64,000 nucleotides of DNA from Xanthocytophaga agilis (GCF_030068605.1 NZ_JASJOU010000024.1:1-64000); one strand, 5' to 3'. Positions 28,464 to 37,991 are shown, numbered from the stretch's first letter. Notes: a model not told the origin generated them from the letters alone. Program-made: numbers and translations.

Positions 28464-28518
28464 TATCCCCAAAGCTTCTGTTAAACCGAAAAGACAGATG
28501 TTTTGGGGATTCTTTTTT
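28464..28518 (+). terminator. Long-stem intrinsic terminator
   Basis: ATCCCCAAA near 28465 pairs with TTTTGGGGAT near 28501-28510, and an inner stem CTTCTGT/ACAGATG extends it. It is followed by TTCTTTTTT. It lies 210 bp after the hydrolase stop. Confidence 0.8.
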
Positions 28519-28696
28519 ATGCAGTTTAATTGATCTGGCAAAAATCGCTATCCTATCTCTATTTACCTGCTAACAGATAAAACAAATCCAAGGAAAAAGA
28601 TTTTTATTCTTATATTTTTTCTTCTATCAAAAGAATAATAGGCATTTGTTGGATAAGAAAAACTGCCTTCAATGCTTGTATAAAGCCTTTCCTTTC

Positions 28697-28730
28697 AAAA
28701 ACTCAGGGTTTTCCCTGAGTTTTATTTTCA
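28697..28730. terminator. Intrinsic terminator, probably bidirectional
   Basis: AAAAACTCAGGG (28697-28708), a TTTT loop, and CCCTGAGTTTT (28713-28723) are followed by ATTTT. No gene is visible in the 180 bp between this and the previous terminator, so it may end a small RNA or insulate the second SusC unit. Confidence 0.75.
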
Positions 28731-28766
28731 GGGATTTTCCCCGATGTGTAAAGTGCAATTGTAACA

Positions 28767-29042
28767 TAATTTTGTACCATTAATTGAGGGGTATAAACGT
28801 TGATAAGAAACTGATATTTTCCCGGCCTCTGGTATTTTCCAGTATAGAGCCGGGACTTTATCCTATCCATTCCAGCAGCGATGTACCAACCTTAATCGCA
28901 TCGGGCCTGACTTTACTCCACAAAATGTCTGGTATTACTCCTGAATGGATGCACTTTATGCTTAAGCTATGATTGGCACTTCATTAAGCAGTTTCAATTC
29001 TTGAAATGCAAGGTTGTTTTACCCATTCAATCACACTATTAA
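28767..29042 (+). promoter_or_regulatory. Predicted promoter and long structured leader of SusC pair 2
   Basis: TAATTTTG at 28767-28774 is an exact TAnnTTTG -7 element, although no convincing -33 TTG precedes it. If used, the second SusC mRNA has a ~260-nt 5' leader. The leader holds a hairpin with arms TCCCGGC (28820-28826) and GCCGGGA (28849-28855) plus an inner CTGG/CCAG stem, then a second possible stem CGATG/CATCG (near 28879-28903). A leader of this length with GC-rich stems in AT-rich DNA suggests post-transcriptional control. Confidence 0.4.
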
Positions 29043-32000
29043 ATGAACACTTGTATTATGGCGAAACTATTTACACACTCTAATTCTGGAATCAGGAATC
29101 TCTTATTTGCCACTTCTGGTTATTATTGGATAACATGGGTTCTTCTTTTGACTGGACTATCCGTGATTTTTTCCGAAGTACAGGCACAATCGGCTAAAAG
29201 AACCATCAAAGGAACTATCCAGTCTGCGATGGATACTAAAGAAATTCCGGGAGCCAGTGTTCTGGTAAAGGGAACTTCTATTGGAACCACTACAGACGCC
29301 AAAGGGGAATTTACAATTGAAGCCTCAGACAATGATGTATTGGTTGTTTCTTTTATCGGATATGTCACTCAGGAAATCAAAGTAGGCTCTCGTACTACGA
29401 TTGATGTGCTTTTACCTGAAGATATTTCTATACTGAATGAAGTGGTTGTTGTGGGGTATGGAGAGATGAAACGCGCAGATCTGAGTTCTGCTCAGACTAC
29501 TATTGCTGCAAAAGATCTGGAAAAGACCGTGAACACAACCTTGGAGCAGGCTATTCAGGGTCGGGCAGCTAATGTATACATTACACAAAATACTGGTCAA
29601 CCGGGTGGTGGCATTTCTGTAAATATTCGGGGAATAAGTTCAGTGAATGGAACAACAGAACCGTTATATGTCATTGATGGGGTTCAGATATCAGGGGCAG
29701 CAGGTGGATCATACGGACAAACAAGTTCTATTAACCCGTTGGCAGGCCTCAATCCAAGTGATATTGAAACTATTGACATTTTACAGGGCCCCTCAGCTAC
29801 TGCTGTCTATGGTTCACGAGGAACAAATGGAGTTGTATTGATTACTACCAAACGAGGTAAATCCGGTAAAATGAAGGCAGGTTATGCCTTTACTTACTCG
29901 CTACAAGACCGTCCCAGTTATTTACCAACTCTGAATCTGAGAGAATATGCTGAGATGGTAAATGAATATCGGTCTTTGACAGGTAATACACCTGTTCCTG
30001 AATTTCACGATCCATCCTTGCTTGGAGAAGGCACTAACTGGCAAAAAGAGTTATTCCGTCAATCTCCTTTGGTAAAACATCAGGTAAGCTTAAGTGGAGG
30101 AAATGATAAGACTACCTATTACATGTCAGGAGAATATTTTAAACAAGAAGGTGTGGTGGCTGGATCTGCCTTTGACCGATATGCTTTCCGATTGAATGTA
30201 GATAATCAAACACGTAAATGGTTAAAGCTAAGCACTAATATTGCTCTGAATCAGACTAAGGACAAAGTTAACTCCACACAAAATGATCTGATAAGTATTG
30301 CTATAGAGCAGGCTCCCAATATAGCCGTACGTAATGCGGATGGCAGCTGGGGTGGGCCTGTAAATGCACAGTTCTCCACATCCAATCCGATTGCGTTGGC
30401 GAGCCTAATTGATAACCGGATTCGCAGAATGAATGCGCTGGGAGGTATCAGTGCAGATATCAATATCTGGAAAGGATTGGTGTTTCGTACTTCATTGAAT
30501 GGAAATGCTCAGTTTAGTAACGGATATACATTTACACCTACCTATAAAATGGGTAGTATTACAAATAATACGGCAATTTCTGATAAGTCTGCGGGAAACT
30601 CGCTTTACTGGAACTGGAATCAGTTAGTACAGTACAACACACAAATTAAGAAACACTCGATTGGGGTGATGCTAAGTCACGAAGCACAGGAAAGCTGGTA
30701 TGAAAACCTGTCTGGTGCTCGTTCCGGATTTTTAACCAATAATCTGACGGAGTTATCTTTAGGCGATGCAAAAACAGCTACCAATACGAGTACAAGAGGT
30801 AGTTGGGCTTTAGAGTCCTACCTGGGACGGTTAAATTACTCTTTTGCTGACAAATATTATTTCCAGGCTGCTTTTAGAGCAGATGGCTCTATCAACTTTG
30901 GAGCAAATAAACGTTGGGGATATTTCCCTTCAGCATCTGTGGCTTGGCGCATTTCACAGGAAGCTTTCATGAAAAACCTTCCAGTAGTGAATGAATTAAA
31001 AATCCGGTTTGAAACAGGAACTACCGGGAACTCTGGAGGAGGACAAGGATACTTAGCTAAACTAACTTCTTATACAACTACTTGGGGCGCAGGTTTTCTG
31101 GCAGGAAACTACTCAAATGAAAACTTTCAATGGGAGCCTACTCTTACCTATAATTTAGGCCTTAATCTAAGTTTGTTTGACAGCAGAATTCAAGTTGATG
31201 GAGATGTGTATCTGAGAAAAACAGATAAGCTGATAATGAAGACTCCATTACCTTATTACATGGGTACATCTGGTCAAGGGTCTATCACCGCACCTTTTGT
31301 GAATCTGGGTTCTATGGAGAATAGAGGATATGGCGTTACTATTACCACTGTAAATATCAATAAAAGTGATTTTAGTTGGAGAAGTAGCTTGAATATATCG
31401 GGGGTAAGAAACAAGCTTACCAAGCTATATTCAGAGAATGCCTACCTGGATAGAACCTATTGGTTTATGACAAACTTCCTGACTCGTTCGCAGATAGGGC
31501 AGCCCATATGGCAATTTTATGGTTATGTAAAAGAAGGTATATTCCAGAATCTGGATGAAGTTAAGAATTCTCCTATTCCTAAAAACAATACAGTAGCACA
31601 AAGCAGCACCTGGGTTGGGGATGTAAAATACAAAGATTTAAATGGGGATGGTATTATTGACGGACAGGATCAGAAAATAATTGGCAATCCATGGCCTAAG
31701 TTCACAGCAGGATTTACCAACACATTTAATTACAAAGGAGTAGAGTTGATGGTATTACTGACAGCTTCCTATGGTAATCAAATCTTTAACTATGTGCGAT
31801 TCAAAAATGAAAACGTAACCCGTATCAATGTTGGTCGCAATCTTCTGAAAGGAGCAACCAATTATGCTCGGTTGGAAACTGACGATGAAGGAAATCCTTA
31901 TGTATCAAATGCAGGAACCACTCATCCTCGTATTGTGGCAAGTGATGCCAATGGTAACGGAGACAGAGCTACACAGGATTACATAGAAGATGGATCTTAT

Positions 32001-32255
32001 CTGCGTGTCAAAAATGTGCAGCTTAGTTATTCACTCCCTAAATCCCTTTACTCAAGAATTTCAGGATTAGACGGAGTTCGTATAGCACTGGGAGTTCAGA
32101 ACTTAGCCACTTTTACCAAATACAAAGGGTATGATCCAGAGGTAGGCGCCTATGTAGGAAATGGCTCAGACCCTAACAGTACAGTAACAGGTGTAGATTA
32201 TGGTCGTTATCCGCTGACTCGCATGTATACTTTTAACCTTGGTATTGATTTCTAA
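29043..32255 (+). CDS. SusC/RagA family TonB-linked outer-membrane transporter (pair 2)
   Basis: The protein has 1070 residues; the ATG at 29043 or the one at 29058 (MAKLFTHS) may be used. A hydrophobic signal segment (~25-48, WITWVLLLTGLSVIF) is followed by a carboxypeptidase-like domain (~53-130: KRTIKGTIQSAMDTKEIPGASV, TTTDAKGEFTIEA). Next come a TonB-box-like NEVVVVGYGEM and a plug domain (~140-260: QAIQGRAANVYITQN, VNIRGISSV, VIDGVQISG, TAVYGSRGTNGVVLITTK). The barrel runs to an aromatic C-terminus (FNLGIDF). It imports the substrate bound by the SusD and TIG lipoproteins downstream, probably xyloglucan-type oligosaccharides given the linked alpha-xylosidase. It has 26 bp spacing to SusD and is the first gene of the unit. 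Confidence 0.96.
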   Translation: MNTCIMAKLFTHSNSGIRNLLFATSGYYWITWVLLLTGLSVIFSEVQAQSAKRTIKGTIQSAMDTKEIPGASVLVKGTSIGTTTDAKGEFTIEASDNDVLVVSFIGYVTQEIKVGSRTTIDVLLPEDISILNEVVVVGYGEMKRADLSSAQTTIAAKDLEKTVNTTLEQAIQGRAANVYITQNTGQPGGGISVNIRGISSVNGTTEPLYVIDGVQISGAAGGSYGQTSSINPLAGLNPSDIETIDILQGPSATAVYGSRGTNGVVLITTKRGKSGKMKAGYAFTYSLQDRPSYLPTLNLREYAEMVNEYRSLTGNTPVPEFHDPSLLGEGTNWQKELFRQSPLVKHQVSLSGGNDKTTYYMSGEYFKQEGVVAGSAFDRYAFRLNVDNQTRKWLKLSTNIALNQTKDKVNSTQNDLISIAIEQAPNIAVRNADGSWGGPVNAQFSTSNPIALASLIDNRIRRMNALGGISADINIWKGLVFRTSLNGNAQFSNGYTFTPTYKMGSITNNTAISDKSAGNSLYWNWNQLVQYNTQIKKHSIGVMLSHEAQESWYENLSGARSGFLTNNLTELSLGDAKTATNTSTRGSWALESYLGRLNYSFADKYYFQAAFRADGSINFGANKRWGYFPSASVAWRISQEAFMKNLPVVNELKIRFETGTTGNSGGGQGYLAKLTSYTTTWGAGFLAGNYSNENFQWEPTLTYNLGLNLSLFDSRIQVDGDVYLRKTDKLIMKTPLPYYMGTSGQGSITAPFVNLGSMENRGYGVTITTVNINKSDFSWRSSLNISGVRNKLTKLYSENAYLDRTYWFMTNFLTRSQIGQPIWQFYGYVKEGIFQNLDEVKNSPIPKNNTVAQSSTWVGDVKYKDLNGDGIIDGQDQKIIGNPWPKFTAGFTNTFNYKGVELMVLLTASYGNQIFNYVRFKNENVTRINVGRNLLKGATNYARLETDDEGNPYVSNAGTTHPRIVASDANGNGDRATQDYIEDGSYLRVKNVQLSYSLPKSLYSRISGLDGVRIALGVQNLATFTKYKGYDPEVGAYVGNGSDPNSTVTGVDYGRYPLTRMYTFNLGIDF

Positions 32256-32281
32256 TTCTGGATTCTCTGATTTCTACATGT

Positions 32282-33916
32282 ATGAAAAATATTCACAAGT
32301 TTATATATCCGGCTTTTACTGCATTTGTATTCTTGCTATCAGGTTGTGGCAAAGATTTTCTGGAAAGAACACCTCAGGATTCGATTGTAGATGAAAACTA
32401 CTATCAGACAGACGATCAAGTGTTGATGGGAACGGCTCCACTGTATAACACTGTCTGGTTTGACTATAACGACAAAGCTTCATTTGCTGTTGGTGATGCA
32501 CGGGGAGGTACACTATTTTCGGGTTCTAGCTGGACTTCTCATGTGCGTTTTACCACCTCATCTACAGAAGATGAGGTATTGTATAGCTGGAGAGCTTTCT
32601 TTAATACAATCGGGCAGTGTAATACGATCATCCGAAATGTCAATAAGTTTGCGGGAGCAGCAGTATCTGAATCAATTAAAAAACATGCGATTGCAGAAGC
32701 CCGTTTTATGCGTGGTCTGGCTTATTCCTATCTTGTACGTAATTACCAGGCTGTGCCTATTATTACAGATAACACTGCATTACTAACGGATACAACACTT
32801 ACACGTAATACAGTCGAGTCTGTTTGGGAATTTATTATCCGGGATTTCAGATATGCTGCTCAGAATCTGCCTGTTACACCTGTAGCTGAAGGACGTATTA
32901 CAAAATGGTCTGCCGAAGGAATGTTAGCCAAAATGTTTCTGACAAGAGCAGGTTTAAACCACTCTGAAGGAAGTCGGGATCAAACCGACCTGGATAGTGC
33001 CAGATACTATGCCAAAGATGTAATTGACAATAGTGGTGCTAAGCTGGTAGCAAACTATGCTGATTTGTTTAAAACTGCGAATAATAACAATGTGGAGAGT
33101 TTGTTTGCCTTGCAATGGGTATACAATGGAGAGTGGGGAACACAAAATACATTACAGGCTTATATGGCTTTTAATTCCTCCATTACAGGTTTTTCGGATG
33201 GATGGGGTATAGATCATGGCGCCACTGCTGACATTCTGAAAGAATATGAAGCAGCAGACTCTATCCGCAGAAAGGCAACGTTTATGTTTCCAGGTGACCG
33301 ATATAATTATGTCCATCAGGTTGTGACCAATCCTGATGGGACGCAAAGTACAGAGGAGCTAGTTGTCACAAATGGAAATCGTGCCAATGTAAAGAAATAT
33401 GTAGTAGGCTTAAGCTCTGACAATGATGGTAAGGTTGCTTTTATGCGTACAGCTATCAATACATATATGTTACGATTGGCAGAAGTATACCTGATCTATG
33501 CAGAAGCTGTTATGGGAAATGCAAACTCTACTAGTGATGCTGAAGCACTCAAGTACTTTAATGCTGTACGTACAAGAGCCGGATTGACAGCTAAGACATC
33601 CATCACATTTGATGATATTTTTCATGAGAAGCGTATTGAGTGTGCCATGGAAGGTGTACAATGGTATGAGTTTGTGCGGTTGTACTACTTCAATCCTACC
33701 AAGGCATTGAATATACTCAGCAACATGGACAAAGGGAACTATACGATTACGCATGTACAAGGATCTGTTCCTCCCAAATGGAATATTACCTATAATCCTG
33801 TGTATTATAGTGTAGATGCGGCTCATTTCTTTCTGCCTTATCCGGAAGTAGAGCTTACTCAGGCTCCCAATCTGCGTAAGGAACCTGTTCCCTATACATT
33901 TACCGAGGATTTGTAG
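32282..33916 (+). CDS. SusD/RagB family nutrient-binding lipoprotein (pair 2)
   Basis: The protein has 544 residues. The lipobox is LLSGC, followed by GKDFLERTPQDSIVDENYY, the canonical start of the RagB/SusD group. It has the SusD N-terminal segment with YNTVWFDYND and the four-helix region with KHAIAEARFMRGLAYSYLVRNYQAVPI. The C-terminal domain has EVYLIYAEAVMG, YFNAVRTRAGL and HEKRIECAMEGVQWYEFVRL. It is surface-anchored and pairs with the SusC barrel. At 14 bp before the TIG gene's annotated region it is clearly in the same operon. It belongs to a different SusD subgroup from pair 1, so the two pairs likely take different substrates. Confidence 0.96.
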   Translation: MKNIHKFIYPAFTAFVFLLSGCGKDFLERTPQDSIVDENYYQTDDQVLMGTAPLYNTVWFDYNDKASFAVGDARGGTLFSGSSWTSHVRFTTSSTEDEVLYSWRAFFNTIGQCNTIIRNVNKFAGAAVSESIKKHAIAEARFMRGLAYSYLVRNYQAVPIITDNTALLTDTTLTRNTVESVWEFIIRDFRYAAQNLPVTPVAEGRITKWSAEGMLAKMFLTRAGLNHSEGSRDQTDLDSARYYAKDVIDNSGAKLVANYADLFKTANNNNVESLFALQWVYNGEWGTQNTLQAYMAFNSSITGFSDGWGIDHGATADILKEYEAADSIRRKATFMFPGDRYNYVHQVVTNPDGTQSTEELVVTNGNRANVKKYVVGLSSDNDGKVAFMRTAINTYMLRLAEVYLIYAEAVMGNANSTSDAEALKYFNAVRTRAGLTAKTSITFDDIFHEKRIECAMEGVQWYEFVRLYYFNPTKALNILSNMDKGNYTITHVQGSVPPKWNITYNPVYYSVDAAHFFLPYPEVELTQAPNLRKEPVPYTFTEDL

Positions 33917-33969
33917 GTCTTACTATTCCTTTGATTGACTGTTTCACAGACTGTAATTTATACGCTATC

Positions 33970-35214
33970 ATGAAAAATATATCTATTCATATACGAACCC
34001 TCCTTTACTGGAGTGTTCTGCTCACTATCATGGTGTCTCTCAATGCCTGTAAGGATGAAGAATTGGGAGCACCTGTTATCAAACAAGTTCGAATGCTCGA
34101 TCCTGCAACAAAAGATAGTACATTCACGCAGACATATCCTGGTACACTGATTGCCATTCAGGGTGAGAATTTAGCTGGTGCAAAAAATATCTACTTTAAT
34201 GGCTATGATGCGTCCTTTAACCCGGTTTATAATACTAACCAAACCATCATTATAACTATTCCGGCAGAGGCTCCGACAGAAGCTACAGAATCTTCTGTTC
34301 CCAATACATTGCGGATTGTTACTACACACGGTGAGACCACTTTTTCCTTTACATTATTACCTCCTAAGCCTGTTATTAGTAGTATCTACAATGAAAATGA
34401 ACTTCCCGGATCGAAGATGACTATTACCGGAGCTAATTTTTATCTGGTAGAGAAAATTACTTTCCCTGGTAATGTGGAGGTAACAGAGTTTACCGTATCG
34501 GAAGATGCAGAGGCTATTGAAGTAACAATTCCTGCTTCATTGACAACAAGTGGATCTGTAAAGGTTACGACTAAATATGGAGAGGTAGAATCTAGCGCAC
34601 CTGTTAATTTTTATACCGGCTCTGGTGTACTATGTAATTTTGATGATGTGAATACATTACTCTGGGGATGTGCTACTTCCAGTGACGATTCTAAGTTTCC
34701 AGGAGGTCATGGTAATTATGCATTGATGGAGTTTGCTGGTATTGGGGCTGGCGATGGTGGCTGGTGGAACACTAACCGATCCATTAATACCGGCTCTGCT
34801 CAATGGGTAAGTGCCGAAAATCTGAATGATGGGATTGCCAGCTATTCTTTGAAGTTTGAAATCTATATTAAAGAAGAATGGAAAGTTGGAAGTATTTTGA
34901 TTGCGAAAGATGGTAACTGGAACAATTATATGGCTCGGTATGCTCCTTGGAGTGGAGGTGATAATAGTTCAAGCAGTACTGCTTATACGACCACTACCGG
35001 TTGGCATACAGTAACTATCCCTCTCACAGATTTTAAGAAAACCAAAGATGGTTCGTATGATGATAGTGGTAGCTCACCAACCTCTCTTACTCAAGTGCTG
35101 GGTGAATCGGGAACTGGTGGTATCAACTTCTACTTTATTAATGACGGAAGTGAGACTGTAAAGACATTTTCTGCAGCAGTAGATAATATCAGAGTAGTTA
35201 AGAATATCCAGTAA
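33970..35214 (+). CDS. TIG-domain surface glycan-binding lipoprotein (SGBP-B-like)
   Basis: I start it at the ATG 33970 rather than upstream, because a lipoprotein signal peptide begins there (MKNISIHIRTLLYWSVLL...VSLNAC). The mature protein has 2 IPT/TIG-like immunoglobulin domains (PVIKQVRMLDPATKDSTF with PGTLIAIQGENLAGAKNIYF; PVISSIYNENELPGSKMTITGANF). A C-terminal carbohydrate-binding domain of ~190 residues follows (NFDDVNTLLWG, GDGGWWNTN, NWNNYMARYAPWSGG, GGINFYFIND, AAVDNIRVVKN). That architecture matches surface glycan-binding protein B of polysaccharide loci, best known from xyloglucan loci. It would hold the polymer at the cell surface for cleavage and import. It is third in the SusC-SusD unit. 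Confidence 0.88.
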   Translation: MKNISIHIRTLLYWSVLLTIMVSLNACKDEELGAPVIKQVRMLDPATKDSTFTQTYPGTLIAIQGENLAGAKNIYFNGYDASFNPVYNTNQTIIITIPAEAPTEATESSVPNTLRIVTTHGETTFSFTLLPPKPVISSIYNENELPGSKMTITGANFYLVEKITFPGNVEVTEFTVSEDAEAIEVTIPASLTTSGSVKVTTKYGEVESSAPVNFYTGSGVLCNFDDVNTLLWGCATSSDDSKFPGGHGNYALMEFAGIGAGDGGWWNTNRSINTGSAQWVSAENLNDGIASYSLKFEIYIKEEWKVGSILIAKDGNWNNYMARYAPWSGGDNSSSSTAYTTTTGWHTVTIPLTDFKKTKDGSYDDSGSSPTSLTQVLGESGTGGINFYFINDGSETVKTFSAAVDNIRVVKNIQ

Positions 35215-35248
35215 TACGTTCAGTCTTTGGGTCTTGATTATAAACGTT

Positions 35249-35290
35249 TGTCCTGTTGTAGAGACTATGTGCTATAACAGGACATTTTTA
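35249..35290 (+). terminator. Terminator after the glycan-binding protein gene
   Basis: A stem TGTCCTGTTGTAG (35249-35261) pairs with CTATAACAGGACA (35272-35284) with one G-U, followed by TTTTTA. It probably ends the SusC-SusD-TIG transcript before the alpha-xylosidase gene. Confidence 0.72.
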
Positions 35291-35349
35291 TAGGATCAGA
35301 TCTGAATACCTATTGTTCTAATGCCAGGCAAATCAGTTAAATATGAATG

Positions 35350-35380
35350 GACTATACCTAGTGTAGAGTTGTGTATAGTC
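35350..35380. promoter_or_regulatory. Inverted repeat upstream of the alpha-xylosidase gene
   Basis: GACTATAC (35350-35357) and GTATAGTC (35373-35380) form perfect 8-bp arms around a 15-nt centre, lying 139 bp before the GH31 start. The spacing of 23 bp between arm starts could suit a dimeric regulator. No T tract follows. Confidence 0.35.
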
Positions 35381-35518
35381 TGTCCGGTTAACAGATGTAA
35401 AGGGTGTTGTACTGCATAAGCTTGTCTCTCAATAATATCTCTATCTCCTAAAGAGGTTCCATTAGAACAAACAGAAAAATATAAATACAATCTTTACTTA
35501 TTATTCTATTACCTATTT

Positions 35519-37927
35519 ATGGAAAAGCCAGTGAAAAGAAACCGATTCCGGTTTGTTGCAGGCGTTTTTGCATTGATGAGTAGTCCATTAGCCAATGCAC
35601 AGACTCCTTTTATTCTCAATGACCCCGTCGATATTAGCAAAGACTTTAAAGACTATACCAATACATACTTTCTGGCCGATAACCTTAAGACCTTTGATCC
35701 TGCATCCCTATCGGGTACCATAACCTGGAAGCGGGCCAGATACACTACCCGACAGGCCTTTGACAATACGATGTCTGGCTTAGATCTGGCACCACAGAAT
35801 GAATTTCCAGGTATTGAATATGCGGCAGATCCGGTACTTCCATTCTCTATTCAGTTTGTATCACCCAAAACTATTCGGATTCGTGCCACATCCGGACCTC
35901 AATACCATAAAAGTGAGCCTTCACTGATGCTGGTAATAGAACCAGCGACGGATAAATCGTGGCAATACGCTAAAGTAGCAGGTGGACATCAATACAAAAG
36001 TGCCTTCGGACGAATTGTGATTAAAGAAAATCCCTGGAAAATAGAAGTGTGGGATGCACAGGGACGGTTGTTGACGCAAACACGCCATCAAACAGATGGA
36101 AAGAGTTCATTTACGCCTACTTTACCCTTTTCATTTGTGCGACGGGCTTCTGATTATTCCCGAAGCATAGCAGCCGTATTTTCGCTGATGCCTGATGAAA
36201 AGATCTATGGCTGTGGCGAGTCGTTTACAAAACTGAATAAGTACGGACAGAAAGTGGTGTTATGGGCCGATGATGTCAATGGGGTAGAGACAAACGAAAT
36301 TTATAAGCCTGTTCCGTTCTTTATGAGTAGTCGTGGGTATGGTATGTTTATGCATACATCTTCACCAATTACCTGTGATTTTGGAGCTACCTTTAATGCG
36401 AACAATGCACTGATGATTGGAGACGATGAACTGGATCTGTTTGTGTTTCTAGGAGAACCCAAAGACATTCTGGATGAGTACACAAACCTGACAGGCAAGG
36501 CTGCCATGCCACCCTTATGGTCATTTGGATTGTGGATGAGCCGTATTACCTATTTCTCTGAAGACGATGGTCGTAAGGTTGCGAAACAATTGCGTGAAAA
36601 TAAAATTCCTTCGGATGTTATTCACTTTGATACAGGTTGGTTTGAAACAGACTGGCGTTGTGATTACCAGTTTGCACCTTCCCGCTTTAAAGATCCTGTT
36701 GGGATGATTCAGGACCTAAAGAAACAAGGTTTTCATACCTGCTTATGGCAGTTGCCCTATTTTGTACCCAAAAACAAGCTATTTACTGAAATCGTAGACA
36801 AAGGTCTGGCTGTGAAAGATGGCAAAGGCAATATCCCTTATGAAGATGCTGTGCTGGATTTTACGAATCCAACTACTGTTCAGTGGTATCAGGACAAAAT
36901 AGGAGGGTTATTAAAACAAGGTGTAAGTGCTATTAAGGTTGATTTTGGTGAAGCGGCTCCTTTGAATGGTGTTTACTCCAATGGGCGTACTGGTTTCTAT
37001 GAGCATAACCTGTATCCTTTACGCTATCAAACGGCTGTAGCTGATATTACCAAACGAATCAATAATGAAAATATCATCTGGGCAAGAAGTTCTTGGGCTG
37101 GTAGTCAGCGTTTTCCGTTGCACTGGGGAGGGGATGCTGAATCTACAGATATGGGTATGGAATCTGAATTGAGAGGTGGACTATCATTGGGGTTGTCTGG
37201 ATTTTCGTTTTGGAGTCATGATGCAGGCGGTTTCACTACCAAAACCCCTGAGGAGCTTTATCGTCGGTGGTTGCTAATGGGACTCTTCTCTTCTCATACT
37301 CGCTGCCATGGACAAGCACCTAAGGAACCATGGGAGTATGGTAAAAATTTTAATCATTACTTTCGTAAGGCAACGGAAATGCGATATAAGTTAATGCCAT
37401 ATATCTATGCACAGGCAAAGCAGGCAACAGAAAAAGGATTACCTGTATTACGAGCTTTGTTTGTCGAGTTTCCGAATGATCCGGGAGCATGGCAGGTTGA
37501 CAACGAGTATTTGTTTGGTTCGGATATGCTGATTGCACCGCTATTCGAAAGCGGTTTGCGTAGCCGTAATGTATATCTGCCACAAGGTCAGTGGATCGAC
37601 TACCAGACAGGTAAAGTATATGCAGGTGGCTGGCATACCATTGAGGCAGGAGAACTGGATATTATCCTACTGGTGCGTGATGGAACTGTGTTACCACATA
37701 TCAAGCTGGCACAATCTACTGCTGAGATGGATTGGACAAATCTGGATCTGGTAGTGTATTCAGCCAGTGGAAACACTGCAAAGGGGATAGTTTGTTTGCC
37801 AACAGATAATGTGGTGAAAACAGTAAACCTGACCAGGAAAGGAAATGCTTTTGTAGTGGATACAGATCCTCTTAATGGGAAAGTGAAGTGGAAAGTAAAA
37901 TATTATACAGAGTTATCCGTTAATTAG
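35519..37927 (+). CDS. GH31 alpha-xylosidase
   Basis: The protein has 802 residues and is exported: a short basic N-terminus and hydrophobic segment end at NAQ, residue ~28. The N-terminal beta domain (~60-270) is followed by the GH31 barrel. The catalytic nucleophile is Asp475 in AIKVDFGEAAP, and the general acid/base is Asp539 in HWGGDAEST. The K-x-DFGE form, rather than the WxDMNE of alpha-glucosidases, together with FDTGWFETDWRCDYQF near 372, is the signature of YicI/XylS-type alpha-xylosidases, which remove xylose from xyloglucan oligosaccharides. SHTRCHGQAPKEPWEYG near 600 and a C-terminal beta domain complete the family. It follows the second SusC/SusD/TIG unit and suggests a xyloglucan-related substrate. 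Confidence 0.92.
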   Translation: MEKPVKRNRFRFVAGVFALMSSPLANAQTPFILNDPVDISKDFKDYTNTYFLADNLKTFDPASLSGTITWKRARYTTRQAFDNTMSGLDLAPQNEFPGIEYAADPVLPFSIQFVSPKTIRIRATSGPQYHKSEPSLMLVIEPATDKSWQYAKVAGGHQYKSAFGRIVIKENPWKIEVWDAQGRLLTQTRHQTDGKSSFTPTLPFSFVRRASDYSRSIAAVFSLMPDEKIYGCGESFTKLNKYGQKVVLWADDVNGVETNEIYKPVPFFMSSRGYGMFMHTSSPITCDFGATFNANNALMIGDDELDLFVFLGEPKDILDEYTNLTGKAAMPPLWSFGLWMSRITYFSEDDGRKVAKQLRENKIPSDVIHFDTGWFETDWRCDYQFAPSRFKDPVGMIQDLKKQGFHTCLWQLPYFVPKNKLFTEIVDKGLAVKDGKGNIPYEDAVLDFTNPTTVQWYQDKIGGLLKQGVSAIKVDFGEAAPLNGVYSNGRTGFYEHNLYPLRYQTAVADITKRINNENIIWARSSWAGSQRFPLHWGGDAESTDMGMESELRGGLSLGLSGFSFWSHDAGGFTTKTPEELYRRWLLMGLFSSHTRCHGQAPKEPWEYGKNFNHYFRKATEMRYKLMPYIYAQAKQATEKGLPVLRALFVEFPNDPGAWQVDNEYLFGSDMLIAPLFESGLRSRNVYLPQGQWIDYQTGKVYAGGWHTIEAGELDIILLVRDGTVLPHIKLAQSTAEMDWTNLDLVVYSASGNTAKGIVCLPTDNVVKTVNLTRKGNAFVVDTDPLNGKVKWKVKYYTELSVN

Positions 37928-37949
37928 TCTGAGCAGAAGTACATACTAT

Positions 37950-37991
37950 ACCCCAGGGAGTTATCTATGATAATTGCTCTGGGGTTTTTAG
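37950..37991 (+). terminator. Intrinsic terminator after alpha-xylosidase
   Basis: ACCCCAG (37950-37956) pairs with CTGGGGT (37979-37985) with an inner GTTATC/GATAAT stem, followed by TTTTAGTTATTTTT. It closes the polysaccharide utilisation region. Confidence 0.78.

Noticed and set aside
28784-28972. 62-codon + strand frame starting with TTG before the second SusC gene
   Set aside because: It overlaps the predicted leader hairpins and begins with a rare start. Its peptide has no recognisable pattern.
33931-33969. Upstream start of the TIG lipoprotein
   Set aside because: The 13 extra residues would precede the lipoprotein signal and destroy its N-terminal charge pattern; the ATG at 33970 is better.
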